A stretch of DNA of 64,000 bases from positions 26,700 to 90,699 of the forward strand of contig JAPKYS010000015.1 in NCBI GenBank assembly GCA_026394195.1. Direction: 5' to 3'. The position numbers and the translations under genes are program-made. The stretch comes from a bacterium. Its GTDB lineage: Bacteria > Electryoneota > B3-LCP. Below the pieces are notes generated by a model. It saw only the letters and a list, made by a program, of their open reading frames with translations, was not told where the DNA came from and ran no database searches. The stretch's first letter is position 1, and each line of letters starts with the position of its first letter. Positions 34,948 through 42,753 of the stretch are shown here, one piece after another.

Positions 34948-34989
34948 AAACGCCTCTGCAGACCTACTGCAGGGGCGTTTGGTGTTTTA
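34948..34989 (+). terminator. Rho-independent terminator of pduL
   Basis: A 14-bp stem with one G-T wobble (34948-34961 with 34967-34980), a 5-base loop and a downstream GGTGTTTTA tract. Confidence 0.8.
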
Positions 34990-35044
34990 TAATGATTCCA
35001 TAATTCTCTGGACATAGAACAAATCAGATTTTCGATAGACAGTT

Positions 35045-35138
35045 GTGTCACTCCGGCTTAGCCTGCCCCATTGGGGTCCGGAGTCTGACACGCCGTCAGA
35101 TTCCCGACGCGGGCTGAAGCCCTTGCGGGAATGACGGC
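35045..35138. repeat. Two intergenic hairpins, members of a dispersed palindromic repeat
   Basis: The first hairpin (35045-35091) has stems GTGTCA/TGACAC and CTCCGG/CCGGAG around a CCCC-ATT-GGGG tip. The second (35092-35138) has GCCGTC/GACGGC and ATTCCCG/CGGGAAT. Two segments of the second, 12 and 13 bases long, recur identically at 63759-63770 and 63784-63796. The rest of the gap from 34990 to 35197 holds no gene. Confidence 0.75.
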
Positions 35139-35197
35139 TTCTCTTACCCTGTAACGTAAGTTCAGTTACTTATGGGAATCGCTATAATCAGATCTGA

Positions 35198-35404
35198 TTA
35201 CATCTCTTTCAGGAAGTTTTTATCGATCTCATCCTGAATGATGCGCTGGTGCTTGCGCTCTTCACCAGCCAGGAATTCATACATTTTACGCGCGCCCTCC
35301 TCTTCAGCGGTTTGGGCGGCTTGCAGGTAAAATGCCTCAGCGTCTTTTTCCCGCTTCAAAGCCATTTGCAGCGCTTCCAGCGGATTTGCCGTTCCGGTGA
35401 CCAT
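35198..35404 (-). CDS. Half-size rubrerythrin/ferritin-like protein
   Basis: A 68-residue protein made of two helices from a rubrerythrin-type diiron bundle. It has the pattern A-L-K-R-E-K-D-A-E-A-F-Y and then F-L-A-G-E-E-R-K-H, which supplies the Glu and E-E-x-x-H metal ligands. A full rubrerythrin needs four helices, so a dimer would be required. It lacks the C-terminal rubredoxin domain, which is present as a separate 35-residue gene nearby. The start at 35404 is chosen because GGAGG lies 7 bases before it. It is probably a peroxide-reducing diiron protein; that role is inferred. Confidence 0.82.
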   Translation of the reverse strand: MVTGTANPLEALQMALKREKDAEAFYLQAAQTAEEEGARKMYEFLAGEERKHQRIIQDEIDKNFLKEM

Positions 35405-35543
35405 GTATAAAACCTCCATTATTTCGTATGATAGTTCTAATTTGCGTTTGAAAATTTATATCTCCATTGGAGTGAAGCAACTCAGTGTCTTGTCACCACT
35501 GGCTCACTTCGCCCCTATGAGTACTTCAGTGTAGCAGGGGAAA

Positions 35544-36002
35544 TTATTCCGGGACATTCAATTGCCGAAGTCTGCCCAGTAACTCCTCATCGGGTGGCGA
35601 ACCTCTCTGGGCGTATTGAATGGTGCCATCCTTGGAAACGATGTACACGGTCCTGACAGTCCCACCCACCAGATCCCTTCGGGCGGCGAATTTTTCAGTC
35701 ACTTCGCCTTCATGATCTACCACGAGTGGAAAGTTGAAACCATACTTGGCGCTGAATTTTTGATGCGATTTTGCGCTGCCGGAATTGACGCCGAAGACTT
35801 CAGCGTCCAGCTCACGAAAGGACGATAGATCATCCCGGAGAGCTGATAATTGCTTTTTTCAGCCAGGGGTGTCATCTTTGGGATAGAAAGCCAGCACCAC
35901 GTTCTTCTTCCCGATGAAATCGTGCAGTTTGATCATAACGCCCTGCTCGGTTTCCAATGAAAAGTCCGGCGCCGATGACCCGATCGGAAGTAGTTCAGCC
36001 AT
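35544..36002 (-). CDS. Bcp/PrxQ-type peroxiredoxin, probable selenoprotein (Sec48 = TGA)
   Basis: A 152-residue thiol peroxidase frame with a single in-frame TGA at 35859-35861 (codon 48). The TGA falls exactly where the peroxidatic cysteine of the motif F-Y-P-K-D-D-T-P-G-C should be. The frame continues as K-K-Q-L-S-A-L-R-D-D and runs through the rest of the fold (Y-G-F-N-F-P-L-V-V-D, R-T-V-Y-I-V, D-G-T-I-Q-Y) to TAA. No resolving Cys is seen in the usual helix. GGAGA lies 9 bases before ATG 36002. Selenocysteine insertion is the best reading because the stop replaces the one residue that selenium would replace. A nonsense mutation is the alternative. Confidence 0.78.
35829..35847 (-). promoter_or_regulatory. 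Candidate SECIS hairpin just after the TGA
   Basis: About 12-30 bases after the TGA the mRNA can form AUCA/UGAU, a G-A mismatch, then CUC/GGG closing a 3-base loop. The position suits a bacterial SECIS, but the loop lacks the usual leading G, so the fold is only a candidate. Confidence 0.35.
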
Positions 36003-36099
36003 GTGAGATATCTCCAAGAAGTTTATTATTCCTACTTAATACGCAAATAATCCCTGAAAAGTTATTATCTATCGTATTCTTCGCCGATGGAAAACCGAT

Positions 36100-36207
36100 T
36101 CAATTTTTTAAAAAATCATCCTGCGGAGCTCCACAAACCGGGCATTTACGCGGAGGCTCCAAGCCTTCGTGGATATGACCGCAGATGCTGCATCGAAATG
36201 TCTTCAT
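36100..36207 (-). CDS. Rubredoxin-like 35-residue protein
   Basis: A very short gene coding a single rubredoxin-type iron site: C-S-I-C-G near residue 6 and C-P-V-C-G near residue 22, followed by A-P-Q-D-D-F. This matches the C-terminal rubredoxin module of rubrerythrin. It begins 16 bp after the end of the response-regulator gene on the same strand and lies 97 bp before the selenoprotein-type peroxiredoxin, so it probably hands electrons to these peroxide-reducing proteins. Confidence 0.85.
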   Translation of the reverse strand: MKTFRCSICGHIHEGLEPPRKCPVCGAPQDDFLKN

Positions 36208-36223
36208 ATTGCCGGTTCAATTG

Positions 36224-37624
36224 TTAATTATCCTCGTGTCTGAAATCATCGCTGTGCAGGTTATGGCGGCTCATCAAGCGCTGGAAGGCGCCGCGTTCCA
36301 TGCCGGCTTCCCGGGCGCTGCGTGAAACATTGCCTTTGGTGCGATGCAATAAGTTGGCTACAAATTCCTTCTCAAATTGCGCCACCATATTGGATTTGAG
36401 CTTGCGAAAATTGGACCCCTCTCCTTCCGATGCCGCTACAGATCCGATGGACCTGCCGGCAATCTCGGGGGGAAGTTCACGGAGCGTCAAGACGGGACTG
36501 TCTTCAAGGATGACCACTCTCTCGATTAGATTTCGTAATTCACGAATGTTACCAGGCCAGGGATAGTTCATCAAAGCAGCCATCGCCTCGGGAGAGATTT
36601 CCATGACAGCTTTGTCAAGTTGCTGGCAAAACTGATTGATGAACTTTTTTACCAGTACTGGAATATCATTTTGCCGATCCCGAAGCCGAGGCATGTGCAG
36701 AGGCACAACTGCCAACCTGAAAAAAAGATCTTCGCGGAAGCGTCCCTGCTTTATCTCTTGGTGCAAATCCCGATGAGTGGCAGCGATGACGCGAACGTCA
36801 ATCAGAATCTCCTTTTGTCCACCAAGGCGACGGATGCGCCGTTCTTCCAGTACTCGCAGCAGTTTGGCTTGTAGTTTAATGGACATGTCGCCGATTTCGT
36901 CCAGGAAGAGGCTTCCGGTATGAGCAACTTCGAACAAACCCCTCTTTGATTCCTTTGCGTCCGTAAAAGCGCCGCGTTCATATCCAAATAGTTCGCTTTC
37001 AAGCAGTGTTTCCTGAATGGCAGTACAGTTTAAGGCGACGAACGGGCCCTGTGACCGCGCTGAATGATTGTGGACAGCGCGAGCAGCTAATTCTTTGCCG
37101 GTTCCTGATTCGCCGGTGATCAAAACAGTAGTCGATGGGCTGCGCGCTATTTTAGCCAGGTCGCTGAATACTTCCTGCATCAGGACGCTTTTACCGAGCA
37201 TCTCACCAAATTGATCGGGCGGGGTCTGGCGTTTCAAAGCGTCGACCTGGCGGCGCAGTGTGATGATCTCGCCGGCTCGGGAGACCGCCAATTCCATTTC
37301 CGGAATTTCAAAGGGTTTGGTGATATAATCATGAGCGCCCAGTTTCATCGCGCGCACGGCTGATTTAACGTCACCAAAAGCTGTTATCATAATGACCAGC
37401 GGCGGGTCATCCATCGCATTAATCTTTTCCAAGGCAGATAATCCATCCATGCCTGGCAGAGAAATATCCAGGATCATCAGATCGACGGCACGAAGACGTA
37501 GAATCTCCAGAGCTTCTTCAGCGCTGACGGCGGTTTCGACAGAATAATCGCGTTTTATCAGAGCGTTGCCCAGAAACCGGCGGATATTGGGCTCGTCATC
37601 AACCAGCAGAATGCTCAACTTCAT
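36224..37624 (-). CDS. NtrC-family sigma-54-dependent response regulator
   Basis: A 466-residue transcription activator. The receiver domain has D9-D10 and the phosphorylation site D53 in L-D-I-S-L-P-G. The AAA+ sigma-54 domain (about 140-375) has Walker A G-E-S-G-T-G-K-E and the sigma-54 contact loop G-A-F-T-D-A. A Fis-type helix-turn-helix lies at the C-terminus (G-N-V-S-R-S-A-R-E-A-G-M). It overlaps the kinase gene by 26 bp. It should act at -24/-12 promoters, but none was found convincingly in the window, so its targets are unknown. The genes directly downstream are redox proteins. Confidence 0.95.
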   Translation of the reverse strand: MKLSILLVDDEPNIRRFLGNALIKRDYSVETAVSAEEALEILRLRAVDLMILDISLPGMDGLSALEKINAMDDPPLVIMITAFGDVKSAVRAMKLGAHDYITKPFEIPEMELAVSRAGEIITLRRQVDALKRQTPPDQFGEMLGKSVLMQEVFSDLAKIARSPSTTVLITGESGTGKELAARAVHNHSARSQGPFVALNCTAIQETLLESELFGYERGAFTDAKESKRGLFEVAHTGSLFLDEIGDMSIKLQAKLLRVLEERRIRRLGGQKEILIDVRVIAATHRDLHQEIKQGRFREDLFFRLAVVPLHMPRLRDRQNDIPVLVKKFINQFCQQLDKAVMEISPEAMAALMNYPWPGNIRELRNLIERVVILEDSPVLTLRELPPEIAGRSIGSVAASEGEGSNFRKLKSNMVAQFEKEFVANLLHRTKGNVSRSAREAGMERGAFQRLMSRHNLHSDDFRHEDN

Positions 37625-38702
37625 GGAGTATCTCGTCAGTCTCGATGGGTAAGAAGATATTCACCAAGGCGCCGCCTTCCCGGAGGTTTTCACCCCACAG
37701 CAGCCCGCCATGGTCGGAAATTATCCTGCTGGATATTGCCAAACCAACACCAGTGCCCGAAGGTTTGGTGGTAAAAAACATATCGAAGGTCGGTCCGCAA
37801 GCTTCAGGGGGAAAACCAGGACCGGTATCACGCACCGAGATAAGAACACCGGCTCGCTGCTGGTAGGCGAGTTTTGCGCCGCCGATCTGTAACAGCCCCC
37901 CTTCCGGCATCGCTTGGATGCTGTTGATGAATAGATTCAGCAGCACCTGGCGGACAGCATCACTATCGACGTTTAACTTGGGGAGGTCGGGAGGAAGCGT
38001 CATCTTGATTTCGATCTTCTGGCGGGAGGCAGATTTTCGCACCAGGAAGATTGCCCGATCGATGAGGTCGGCGAGATTCGTCTCTTCACGCTTCGGTTCT
38101 TTGCGGCGCGCCAGATCCAGGAGTTCGTTCAGGGTGCGATCCAGCCTGCGAATGTCCTCAGAAATGGCGGTAAGAGCTTCCTTTTGGAGTTGAACTTCTG
38201 TTTCCTCAAGCAGTGAATCGATCCCGAGCCGAACCCCAGTCAGCGGGTTTCGGATTTCATGAGCGACTGAAACGGCCAGTTTTCCGAGAGCCGTGAGTTT
38301 CTCGTTATGCAACAGGTGTCGTTCAAAGGCGCGGCGTTCAGTCACGTCCCTGGTAACCTCCACGACTCCAACCATTACCTCTTTATCGTTGCGAAGAGGG
38401 TAGACCATCTGCTCGAAGTTGTGGTTTCTGCCATCCGGATCGACCACGGTGAACTGAAATTCCTGAGAATGACCGTCCTCGATCACCTGCTTTAATACAC
38501 AATGTGGGCAGGGTTCGATGCGCCCGCGTAATTTATCGAAGCAGCGTTGCCCGGTAACGGTATCACAGGTTTTACCGACCGATTTTTCTGCGGCGCGATT
38601 GATGAAGAGGATTTCGTACTGTGTGGAGACAATCTTGATAGAGTCTTCGATGGCGTCGATAGTCCCCTGAAGCAAACTGCGTATCTGTTCAGATGATTGC
38701 AT
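37599..38702 (-). CDS. PAS-domain histidine kinase with Cys-rich sensor
   Basis: A 367-residue soluble kinase with no membrane segment. The PAS domain (about 8-120) carries four cysteines, C46, C54, C65 and C68, the last two as C-P-H-C. This Cys pattern recurs in PAS sensors suspected of binding metal or responding to redox. The HisKA domain has H148 in V-A-H-E-I-R-N-P-L. The ATPase domain has N-boxes (L-L-N-L-F-I-N-S-I-Q-A) and G-P-G-F/G-T-G-V-G-L motifs. It is the cognate partner of the overlapping NtrC-type regulator. Confidence 0.92.
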   Translation of the reverse strand: MQSSEQIRSLLQGTIDAIEDSIKIVSTQYEILFINRAAEKSVGKTCDTVTGQRCFDKLRGRIEPCPHCVLKQVIEDGHSQEFQFTVVDPDGRNHNFEQMVYPLRNDKEVMVGVVEVTRDVTERRAFERHLLHNEKLTALGKLAVSVAHEIRNPLTGVRLGIDSLLEETEVQLQKEALTAISEDIRRLDRTLNELLDLARRKEPKREETNLADLIDRAIFLVRKSASRQKIEIKMTLPPDLPKLNVDSDAVRQVLLNLFINSIQAMPEGGLLQIGGAKLAYQQRAGVLISVRDTGPGFPPEACGPTFDMFFTTKPSGTGVGLAISSRIISDHGGLLWGENLREGGALVNIFLPIETDEILHEVEHSAG

Positions 38703-38707
38703 AGGAA

Positions 38708-39544
38708 TTAGACTAAAGAGCGAAGCAACTTCAGGTTGCGAATGAAATCATCGTCTTCTCCGGGAGTTTCCAGCAGACCTGGGAGATTATTAAAACGTGC
38801 GTCGTTCATCAGCCAGCGGAAGGGTTCCAGGTCTAATTGACCTTCGCCAATGTGTTCATGGCGGTCCACCCGGCTGCCCAGGGGTTTCTTTGAGTCGTTG
38901 ATATGAAATGCTTTCAAGTGCTGGATGCCAATGAGATGGCCGAATCTATCCCAGGTCTCTTTATATCCGGCTGGTGTTTTCAAGTCATATCCAGCGGCGA
39001 ACATATGGCAGGAATCCGCACAGACGCCGACCCGATCATTTTCCTTGACCAGGTCTCGCATCGCGGCGATTTGTTCGAAGGTATAACCAAGATTGGTCCC
39101 CTGCCCGGCGGTCGTTTCCAGTAGGGTCATCACTTTAAATCCTGCGGTTCGTTCGTGGATTTCATCCAGGCTTTCGGCAACGCGTGCGATTCCCCAATCT
39201 TCACCCTTGCCCAAATGAGAGCCGGGGTGGGTTACCACGTAGGGGACTCCAAGGGTTTCGGCGCGTTCCAATTCATCCACGAACGCATCAATAGACATTT
39301 GCAATTTAACAGAATCAGAAGCGCATAGGTTGATCAGGTAGGAGTCGTGAACAACCACCACTTTAATTCCGCTCTTCTGAAGCTCTTCCTTAAACCCGTG
39401 GATATTTTCGTCCGTGAAAGGTTTTGCCTTCCACTGGGTCTGGTTCTTGGCGAAGATCTGGATGGCGTCGCAGCCGATTCTTACGCCATTTCCGGGTGCA
39501 ACCTGCACGCCGCCTGAAATGGATACATGTGCGCCGAGGATCAT
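38708..39544 (-). CDS. nfo: Deoxyribonuclease IV (AP endonuclease, family 2)
   Basis: Cuts DNA 5' of abasic sites. In the 278 residues the TIM-barrel metal ligands are all visible: G-A-H-V-S near the start, V-V-H-D-S-Y-L-I-N-L, T-H-P-G-S-H, L-L-E-T-T-A-G-Q-G, C-A-D-S-C-H, H-I-N-D-S-K and D-R-H-E-H-I-G-E-G. The length is normal. It lies between nuoI and the kinase on the same strand with short gaps. Confidence 0.96.
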   Translation of the reverse strand: MILGAHVSISGGVQVAPGNGVRIGCDAIQIFAKNQTQWKAKPFTDENIHGFKEELQKSGIKVVVVHDSYLINLCASDSVKLQMSIDAFVDELERAETLGVPYVVTHPGSHLGKGEDWGIARVAESLDEIHERTAGFKVMTLLETTAGQGTNLGYTFEQIAAMRDLVKENDRVGVCADSCHMFAAGYDLKTPAGYKETWDRFGHLIGIQHLKAFHINDSKKPLGSRVDRHEHIGEGQLDLEPFRWLMNDARFNNLPGLLETPGEDDDFIRNLKLLRSLV

Positions 39545-39560
39545 AACGACAGTACCATTC

Positions 39561-40157
39561 TTATTTCAACCACCATATCGGCGGATCGTCTTTTGGAGGT
39601 GCGCCGGGACCTGCGACGTCGCGCATCAGGTATTCCTTATTATATACCATCCGAGTGCGATCCCAGTTGGAAAGTTCCTGGACTTGAGTATCCATGCGGA
39701 TGGCGTCACACGGGCAGGCTTCGACGCAGTAGCCGCAAAAACAGCAGCGCAGGATATCTATTTCGTACTGGCGTGGGTGCTTCTCCACCGTCGGGTCCGG
39801 ATGCTCTTCCGGTACGATGTAGATGCAGTGGGTCGGGCAGACGGTTTCGCAGAGCAGACAGGCCGTGCAGCGTTCCGAACCGTCCGGCTTTTTGGTTAGA
39901 CGGTGACGCCCCCGCAGCCGGCGATGAATCGGGCGTCGCTCTTCCGGATATTGATAGGTCACCGCGCCGCGCTGGTTTTTCGCCAATCCGAACATGTGGG
40001 CGGCGTGAATCATCATGTTGCGGACAAAGTGACCGGAGGTGATCAACAAACCGCGTGTCACTTCCGGGTAGTACAGCTTTTCCCACAACCCCATCTCGAC
40101 CTTTTGTACGGAGGTCTGGTATGGAACCGAAAGTTTTTTGTAGTCGATAGTAGGCAT
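39561..40157 (-). CDS. nuoI: NADH-quinone oxidoreductase subunit I
   Basis: The peripheral-arm ferredoxin subunit of complex I. The 198 residues include two [4Fe-4S] motifs, C-T-A-C-L-L-C-E-T-V-C-P and C-C-F-C-G-Y-C-V-E-A-C-P, which carry the N6a and N6b clusters. The start ATG 40157 leaves a normal N-terminus; an in-frame ATG at 40202 would add 15 residues without a better ribosome site. It is separated from nuoH by three unrelated genes. Confidence 0.95.
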   Translation of the reverse strand: MPTIDYKKLSVPYQTSVQKVEMGLWEKLYYPEVTRGLLITSGHFVRNMMIHAAHMFGLAKNQRGAVTYQYPEERRPIHRRLRGRHRLTKKPDGSERCTACLLCETVCPTHCIYIVPEEHPDPTVEKHPRQYEIDILRCCFCGYCVEACPCDAIRMDTQVQELSNWDRTRMVYNKEYLMRDVAGPGAPPKDDPPIWWLK

Positions 40158-40209
40158 TTTTATGCTATATTGATTCTCAAAGAACGGGCAGGCGCTGACC
40201 ATCCCAGGT

Positions 40210-41145
40210 CTACCCCTCTTTTATTTTCTTTACTTCGAATTGGAGGTTAGTGTGCGAGATTTTAAACTTCTCACGCAGAATGCTCTCAAGATCATGACGG
40301 ACTTCCTGCAGGATACTCAGCAATTGGTCAGAGACTTCAATATGCGCGGTCAAGGCATGCATTCCGGAAGTAATCGTCCAGATATGCAGATCGTGAACTG
40401 CTCCAACGCCCGGTACGGACTTAATAACACCTTCCACCTGATGAAGCGAAATGCTCTTGGGTGTCGCCTCCAATAGAATTAAAATCGAGGAGCGCGTCAG
40501 ATCGTACGCCCAGACCAGGATGACCATACAGATCAGAACCGAGAGAATGGGATCCAGCCAAAGCGCCCCGGTATACTTGATCACTACCGCTCCTATCACA
40601 ACCGCCACGGATGAAGCAGTATCTCCCAGCATATGCAAAAAGGCTGAACGGATGTTCAGATCATCTCCGCTCCCTACCTTCCAGAGCAGCGCCGCAGAGA
40701 TCAGGTTGACGATCAACCCAATAATCGCCACCAGAAACATCTCGAACGTAGCGATCGGATTGGGCGCCAGCAATCGTTGTACGGCTTCTTTAAAAATAAA
40801 TACGGTAATAACCAACAAGGCAATTGCGTTGAGCAACGCAGCTAATATCTCAACCCGGTACATCCCATAAGACTGACTTGGCTGGCTGGGTCTGCGGGCG
40901 ATATATATTGCAACCAGGCTGATCAGCAGAGCGCCAAAATGAGTCAACATGTGCCCGGCATCCGAAATCAGCGCCAGGCTGCCCGAAAAATATCCGAAAA
41001 TCGCCTCGACGACCATCATTACGCCGGTCAGGGTAATCACCCAACCGAGACGGCTCTTCACTGTGTCCCTGTGGTGGTGATGGTGAACGTTTTCCCCGTC
41101 GTGGTGGTGTTGCTGTTCCAGCAGAGGTTTATGATCGTGCGTCAT
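40210..41145 (-). CDS. Cation diffusion facilitator (CzcD-like metal exporter)
   Basis: A 311-residue metal/H+ antiporter with six membrane helices. The His-rich N-terminus (many His in residues 2-26) and the metal-site histidine and aspartates are visible (S-D-A-G-H-M in helix 2, H-M-L-G-D in helix 5). The C-terminal ferredoxin-like domain has V-H-D-L-H-I-W. It likely exports zinc, cobalt or iron. It is one of three non-Nuo genes between nuoH and nuoI. Confidence 0.93.
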   Translation of the reverse strand: MTHDHKPLLEQQHHHDGENVHHHHHRDTVKSRLGWVITLTGVMMVVEAIFGYFSGSLALISDAGHMLTHFGALLISLVAIYIARRPSQPSQSYGMYRVEILAALLNAIALLVITVFIFKEAVQRLLAPNPIATFEMFLVAIIGLIVNLISAALLWKVGSGDDLNIRSAFLHMLGDTASSVAVVIGAVVIKYTGALWLDPILSVLICMVILVWAYDLTRSSILILLEATPKSISLHQVEGVIKSVPGVGAVHDLHIWTITSGMHALTAHIEVSDQLLSILQEVRHDLESILREKFKISHTNLQFEVKKIKEG

Positions 41146-41162
41146 GAAGTTGTTTCAGCTAC

Positions 41163-41600
41163 TTAGGATACCAGTATCGCTCCGACCGTGATTAATATTG
41201 CTCCGGCAATGACCCGGATCAAGTCTGCGCCAGTGGGAACCTCCTTTAACAGGACGATCACCAAAAAGACCGCTATCAACGTGTTGGTGTTATAGATCGG
41301 CACCACCTGACTCATCTTGCCGCCGGCTTCGATGGAACGGAAGGCGAAAATATTTCCCAGAGCCCAGACGATCCCCACCAGAAATGAGAGAGCATAGACG
41401 GGCATCTTGGCTGAGTAAAACGGCACTGGAGTCATTCGGTCATAAATGAGCATGGTCGTCAATACTCCCAATCCGACGAAGAAATTGGCTCGGGAAGGTT
41501 CCAACCCATAATACTCTTTCCCCACCGCCAACTTCACCAGAACGGCATTGCCGCCCCAGAATAAGGCTGCCATAAAAGCTAAGAAGAGCCAGCGTTCCAC
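41163..41600 (-). CDS. Half-size EamA/DMT-family membrane protein
   Basis: A 145-residue protein with five hydrophobic segments, one half of an EamA-type transporter. Full transporters have ten, so it would work as a dimer. The start is GTG overlapping the stop of the SGNH gene upstream (TAGTG). Typical elements are F-W-G-G-N-A-V-L near residue 15 and a glycine-rich last helix. The substrate is unknown. Confidence 0.82.
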   Translation of the reverse strand: MERWLFLAFMAALFWGGNAVLVKLAVGKEYYGLEPSRANFFVGLGVLTTMLIYDRMTPVPFYSAKMPVYALSFLVGIVWALGNIFAFRSIEAGGKMSQVVPIYNTNTLIAVFLVIVLLKEVPTGADLIRVIAGAILITVGAILVS

Positions 41601-42727
41601 TATTCCGCTCCTGGGATAGATTCTATTACATCCCGTTGACGCAGATAATTGAGCAATACGATCGCGGCTAATCTGTTAGCCTTCGCATTCCAATGCAGCT
41701 CATCACCTACGTACAGATTCTGACCATCCTGAAGAAATTGATTGCGAAAAACCGGGAAGAGATCTATCATTTCTATATCCAGTTCTTGGCACCATCTAAT
41801 AACTGGTTCAGCCTCAGGAGGGGTTCCCTCATGTTTTTCCGTCCAATCCTGACTGCTTGGCACTAAAAGTATTGTTAATTCTGCGTTTAAATCAAGACAT
41901 TCCTTCTTCATTTCCTTAATTAATCGTGGGGTAACGTCATGATTCTTGTTTGATGAAAAGTTATATTTGGATTGTTCCGTGGAAAAAACTGATCTATCAT
42001 TCTGATCAACCTTCGAAGCTTTTTTGAATCCAATGTTAGCTTGCATCAATGCAATGGCTCGACACGTTGCGTTATACAGGACGACATTTCTTCTTAACCA
42101 AGAACTAAAAGAAGTCCGGTGAAGCAGCTTGGGTACCGGCGTGTTTAATAAAATTAGAGAATCGTTTTCACCGATAATATAATAAGGTTTTGGCCGCGCC
42201 CAGCATAATCCACTATTATTAAATAATAGATCATTCAGACAAAAGAGCAAGATCACTTTCTTCGGCATTATTTCATGTCCATAGAGTTTGAGCGTTAATA
42301 ACTCCTGGTCAGTGCTATAACCAACCATTCCAAAATTAAAGGAGACGAAGCTTGTATCCATAATCGGTATAATATCTGAAAGGCGATCATCAATTTTAAT
42401 GCCCGATCCCTCACAGTACGAATCCCCCAAAAACATCAGGCGCGTTTTACTCTGAACCAATTCCCGAGAAGATAGGGACTTTGATCTGAATCCAAATTGA
42501 TTGACTTTCTCTTCAATCATTTCATTGCAAATGCGGTTTGACCAGGCTGTATTAGCGCTACTCTTCCACCCCAAAATATCATCATAGACCGTAACATTAG
42601 TACTGCCCTGAATACCCAGAATATCAGGACGAATAACTCGCATGCAGGTTTCAGCGATGATCAAGCAGATCAGCGCGGTGACGCACAGTAGGAATAAATT
42701 CGTTTTCCGGCTACTTTTTGCTTTCAT
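41600..42727 (-). CDS. SGNH/GDSL-type hydrolase, membrane-anchored
   Basis: A 375-residue protein with one N-terminal membrane helix (about 8-28). The SGNH block I G-D-S-Y is near residue 102. Block V D-E-L-H-W-N is near residue 347, which supplies the catalytic D-x-x-H. Such proteins often add or remove acyl groups on polysaccharides. The gene is clearly AT-rich compared with the nuo genes on both sides and resembles the GT39-like gene at 1756-3072 in composition, which suggests transfer from outside. Confidence 0.82.
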   Translation of the reverse strand: MKAKSSRKTNLFLLCVTALICLIIAETCMRVIRPDILGIQGSTNVTVYDDILGWKSSANTAWSNRICNEMIEEKVNQFGFRSKSLSSRELVQSKTRLMFLGDSYCEGSGIKIDDRLSDIIPIMDTSFVSFNFGMVGYSTDQELLTLKLYGHEIMPKKVILLFCLNDLLFNNSGLCWARPKPYYIIGENDSLILLNTPVPKLLHRTSFSSWLRRNVVLYNATCRAIALMQANIGFKKASKVDQNDRSVFSTEQSKYNFSSNKNHDVTPRLIKEMKKECLDLNAELTILLVPSSQDWTEKHEGTPPEAEPVIRWCQELDIEMIDLFPVFRNQFLQDGQNLYVGDELHWNAKANRLAAIVLLNYLRQRDVIESIPGAE

Positions 42728-42753
42728 GATGGGACGCAGCTAAAGCTAAAGGG

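Noticed and set aside
33274..36002. Altered genetic code with TGA as a sense codon
   Set aside because: Many ordinary genes here end at TGA with tight overlaps (for example the DUF433 gene before DUF5615, and nuoB before mscS), so TGA is a normal stop.
36224..37624. Sigma-54 (-24/-12) promoter controlled by the NtrC-type regulator
   Set aside because: Only imperfect TGGCAC matches inside coding sequence were found, with wrong spacing to a TTGC element.
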